DNA from: Verrucomicrobiota bacterium
Lineage (GTDB): Bacteria > Verrucomicrobiota > Kiritimatiellia > UBA8416 > JAIOPI01
Assembly: GCA_027620105.1 (NCBI GenBank)
Contig: JAQCIA010000132.1
Location: 1-6,281 of the forward strand
Reading direction: 5' to 3'
Length of the DNA stretch: 6,281 bases
Positions 5,687 to 6,281 of this stretch are shown here, one piece after another. How positions within the stretch are numbered: the stretch's first letter is position 1; each line of letters begins with the position of its first letter. The position numbers were made by a program, and so were the translations under genes. The notes beneath the pieces are model-generated. The model had not been told where the DNA came from and searched no databases. It saw only the letters and a program-made list of their open reading frames with translations.

Positions 5687-6281
5687 CAAGCGTCAGAAGA
5701 GGGCCGAAGGCTTGCAGAGAATCCCCGACCTGCGCCGCACGGGCCACCTGATTCTCGCGACTGGACTGATCCACGGTCGGCCCGCGATGACGCCAGCTCG
5801 GTATACAAGCCAAGCACGTGACTATAGAAAAACTCGAACTCAAATAGCCGCAGGAATCGTGCGCGGCCCTGCGCGCCCATGCGTGTACGCTGATCGGCGT
5901 CCTTCAGCAGTTGCTCAATGGCAGCCGCCATCGCGGCCGGATCATTTGGGGGCACCAATAGTCCGGTGATTCCGTCCTGCACGATTTCCGCGGTTCCGCC
6001 CACGTGGGTTCCCACAACGGCTTTGCCCAGCGCCATGGATTCGATCGTGACATTGCCGAGCGGTTCCGGCTCCACGGACGCCATGATGGAGACGTCGAGT
6101 GCGGCCAGCGCCGGTCGCGTGTCATCGAGGTGGCCGATGAACCGGACGCGGCCTTCCAACCCCCGCGCCTTGACAAGCGATTGCAGCGCCGCCAGATGCG
6201 ACTCGTTACCCGGAAAGGGGCTCCCGACAATCAGAAACGAGACGGCCGGATGGCGTGCCTGCAAGCGCGCCGCCGCCTCGA
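5686..6281 (-). CDS. GT4-type glycosyltransferase, C-terminal part (5' end outside window)
   Basis: The frame enters from the right edge and gives 197 complete residues, corresponding to the C-terminal nucleotide-sugar-binding Rossmann domain of a GT-B glycosyltransferase (Glycos_transf_1). Visible are FLIVGSPF at the start of the domain (15-22), VRFIGHLDD (45-53), the EX7E motif E72/E80 within EPLGNVTIE, SMALGKAVVGTHVGGTAEIV (81-100) and GITGLLVPPND (103-113). The final 35 or so residues (after LYTEL) are polar, low in conservation and probably a free tail. It likely adds a sugar to the same lipid-linked glycan and forms an operon with the wecG-like gene, whose ATG overlaps this stop codon by one base. 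The acceptor and donor are not determinable. Confidence 0.92.
   Translation of the reverse strand, partial: EAAARLQARHPAVSFLIVGSPFPGNESHLAALQSLVKARGLEGRVRFIGHLDDTRPALAALDVSIMASVEPEPLGNVTIESMALGKAVVGTHVGGTAEIVQDGITGLLVPPNDPAAMAAAIEQLLKDADQRTRMGAQGRARFLRLFEFEFFYSHVLGLYTELASSRADRGSVQSRESGGPCGAGRGFSASLRPSSDA

Noticed and set aside
1..6281. CRISPR array, tRNA/rRNA genes or insertion sequence
   Set aside because: No regularly spaced repeats, no tRNA-like cloverleaf and no transposase motifs were seen on either strand.

Overview
This is a GC-rich bacterial window carrying part of a surface-polysaccharide/exosortase locus next to a lysine-biosynthesis gene. It holds a 5' fragment of lysA, a polyprenyl-phosphate sugar-1-phosphate transferase, an exosortase/EpsI locus, a WecG/TagA/CpsF-type glycosyltransferase and the C-terminal half of a GT4-type glycosyltransferase. 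Exosortase genes beside polysaccharide genes occur in Gram-negative groups such as Proteobacteria and the Planctomycetes-Verrucomicrobia-Chlamydiae (PVC) relatives. The exosortase wording (DPCSGIRSLFALMM) and the exosortase-EpsI fusion lean me toward a Verrucomicrobiota/Kiritimatiellota-like organism, but that rests on memory of the families, not a search.

Layout by position: lysA (minus, 1-813, runs off the left edge); a remnant of a second exosortase/EpsI gene (minus, 899-1341), in which the exosortase N-terminus is joined out of frame to the EpsI C-terminus; a 101-bp divergent intergenic region; the phosphoglycosyltransferase (plus, 1443-2909); the main exosortase/EpsI locus (minus, 2903-4719), read in two frames that meet at an ATGA overlap; a 193-bp gap (4720-4912) with an inverted repeat but no convincing gene; wecG-like (minus, 4913-5686); and the GT4 fragment (minus, 5686-6281, runs off the right edge). 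The phosphoglycosyltransferase and the exosortase/EpsI locus converge and overlap by 7 bp.

Inferred joint role: the phosphoglycosyltransferase loads the first sugar phosphate on undecaprenyl phosphate, and the WecG-like and GT4 enzymes extend the lipid-linked glycan. The exosortase, an inner-membrane cysteine transpeptidase-like enzyme, processes proteins with a PEP-CTERM-type C-terminal tail that are commonly co-inherited with such glycan loci. No PEP-CTERM substrate gene lies in this window.

The most notable points are: the exosortase whose catalytic Cys is separated from its Arg and His by a frame change at a 14-nt-spaced direct repeat; a four-cysteine zinc-ribbon-like insertion in its EpsI domain; and the deleted paralogue of the same gene nearby.
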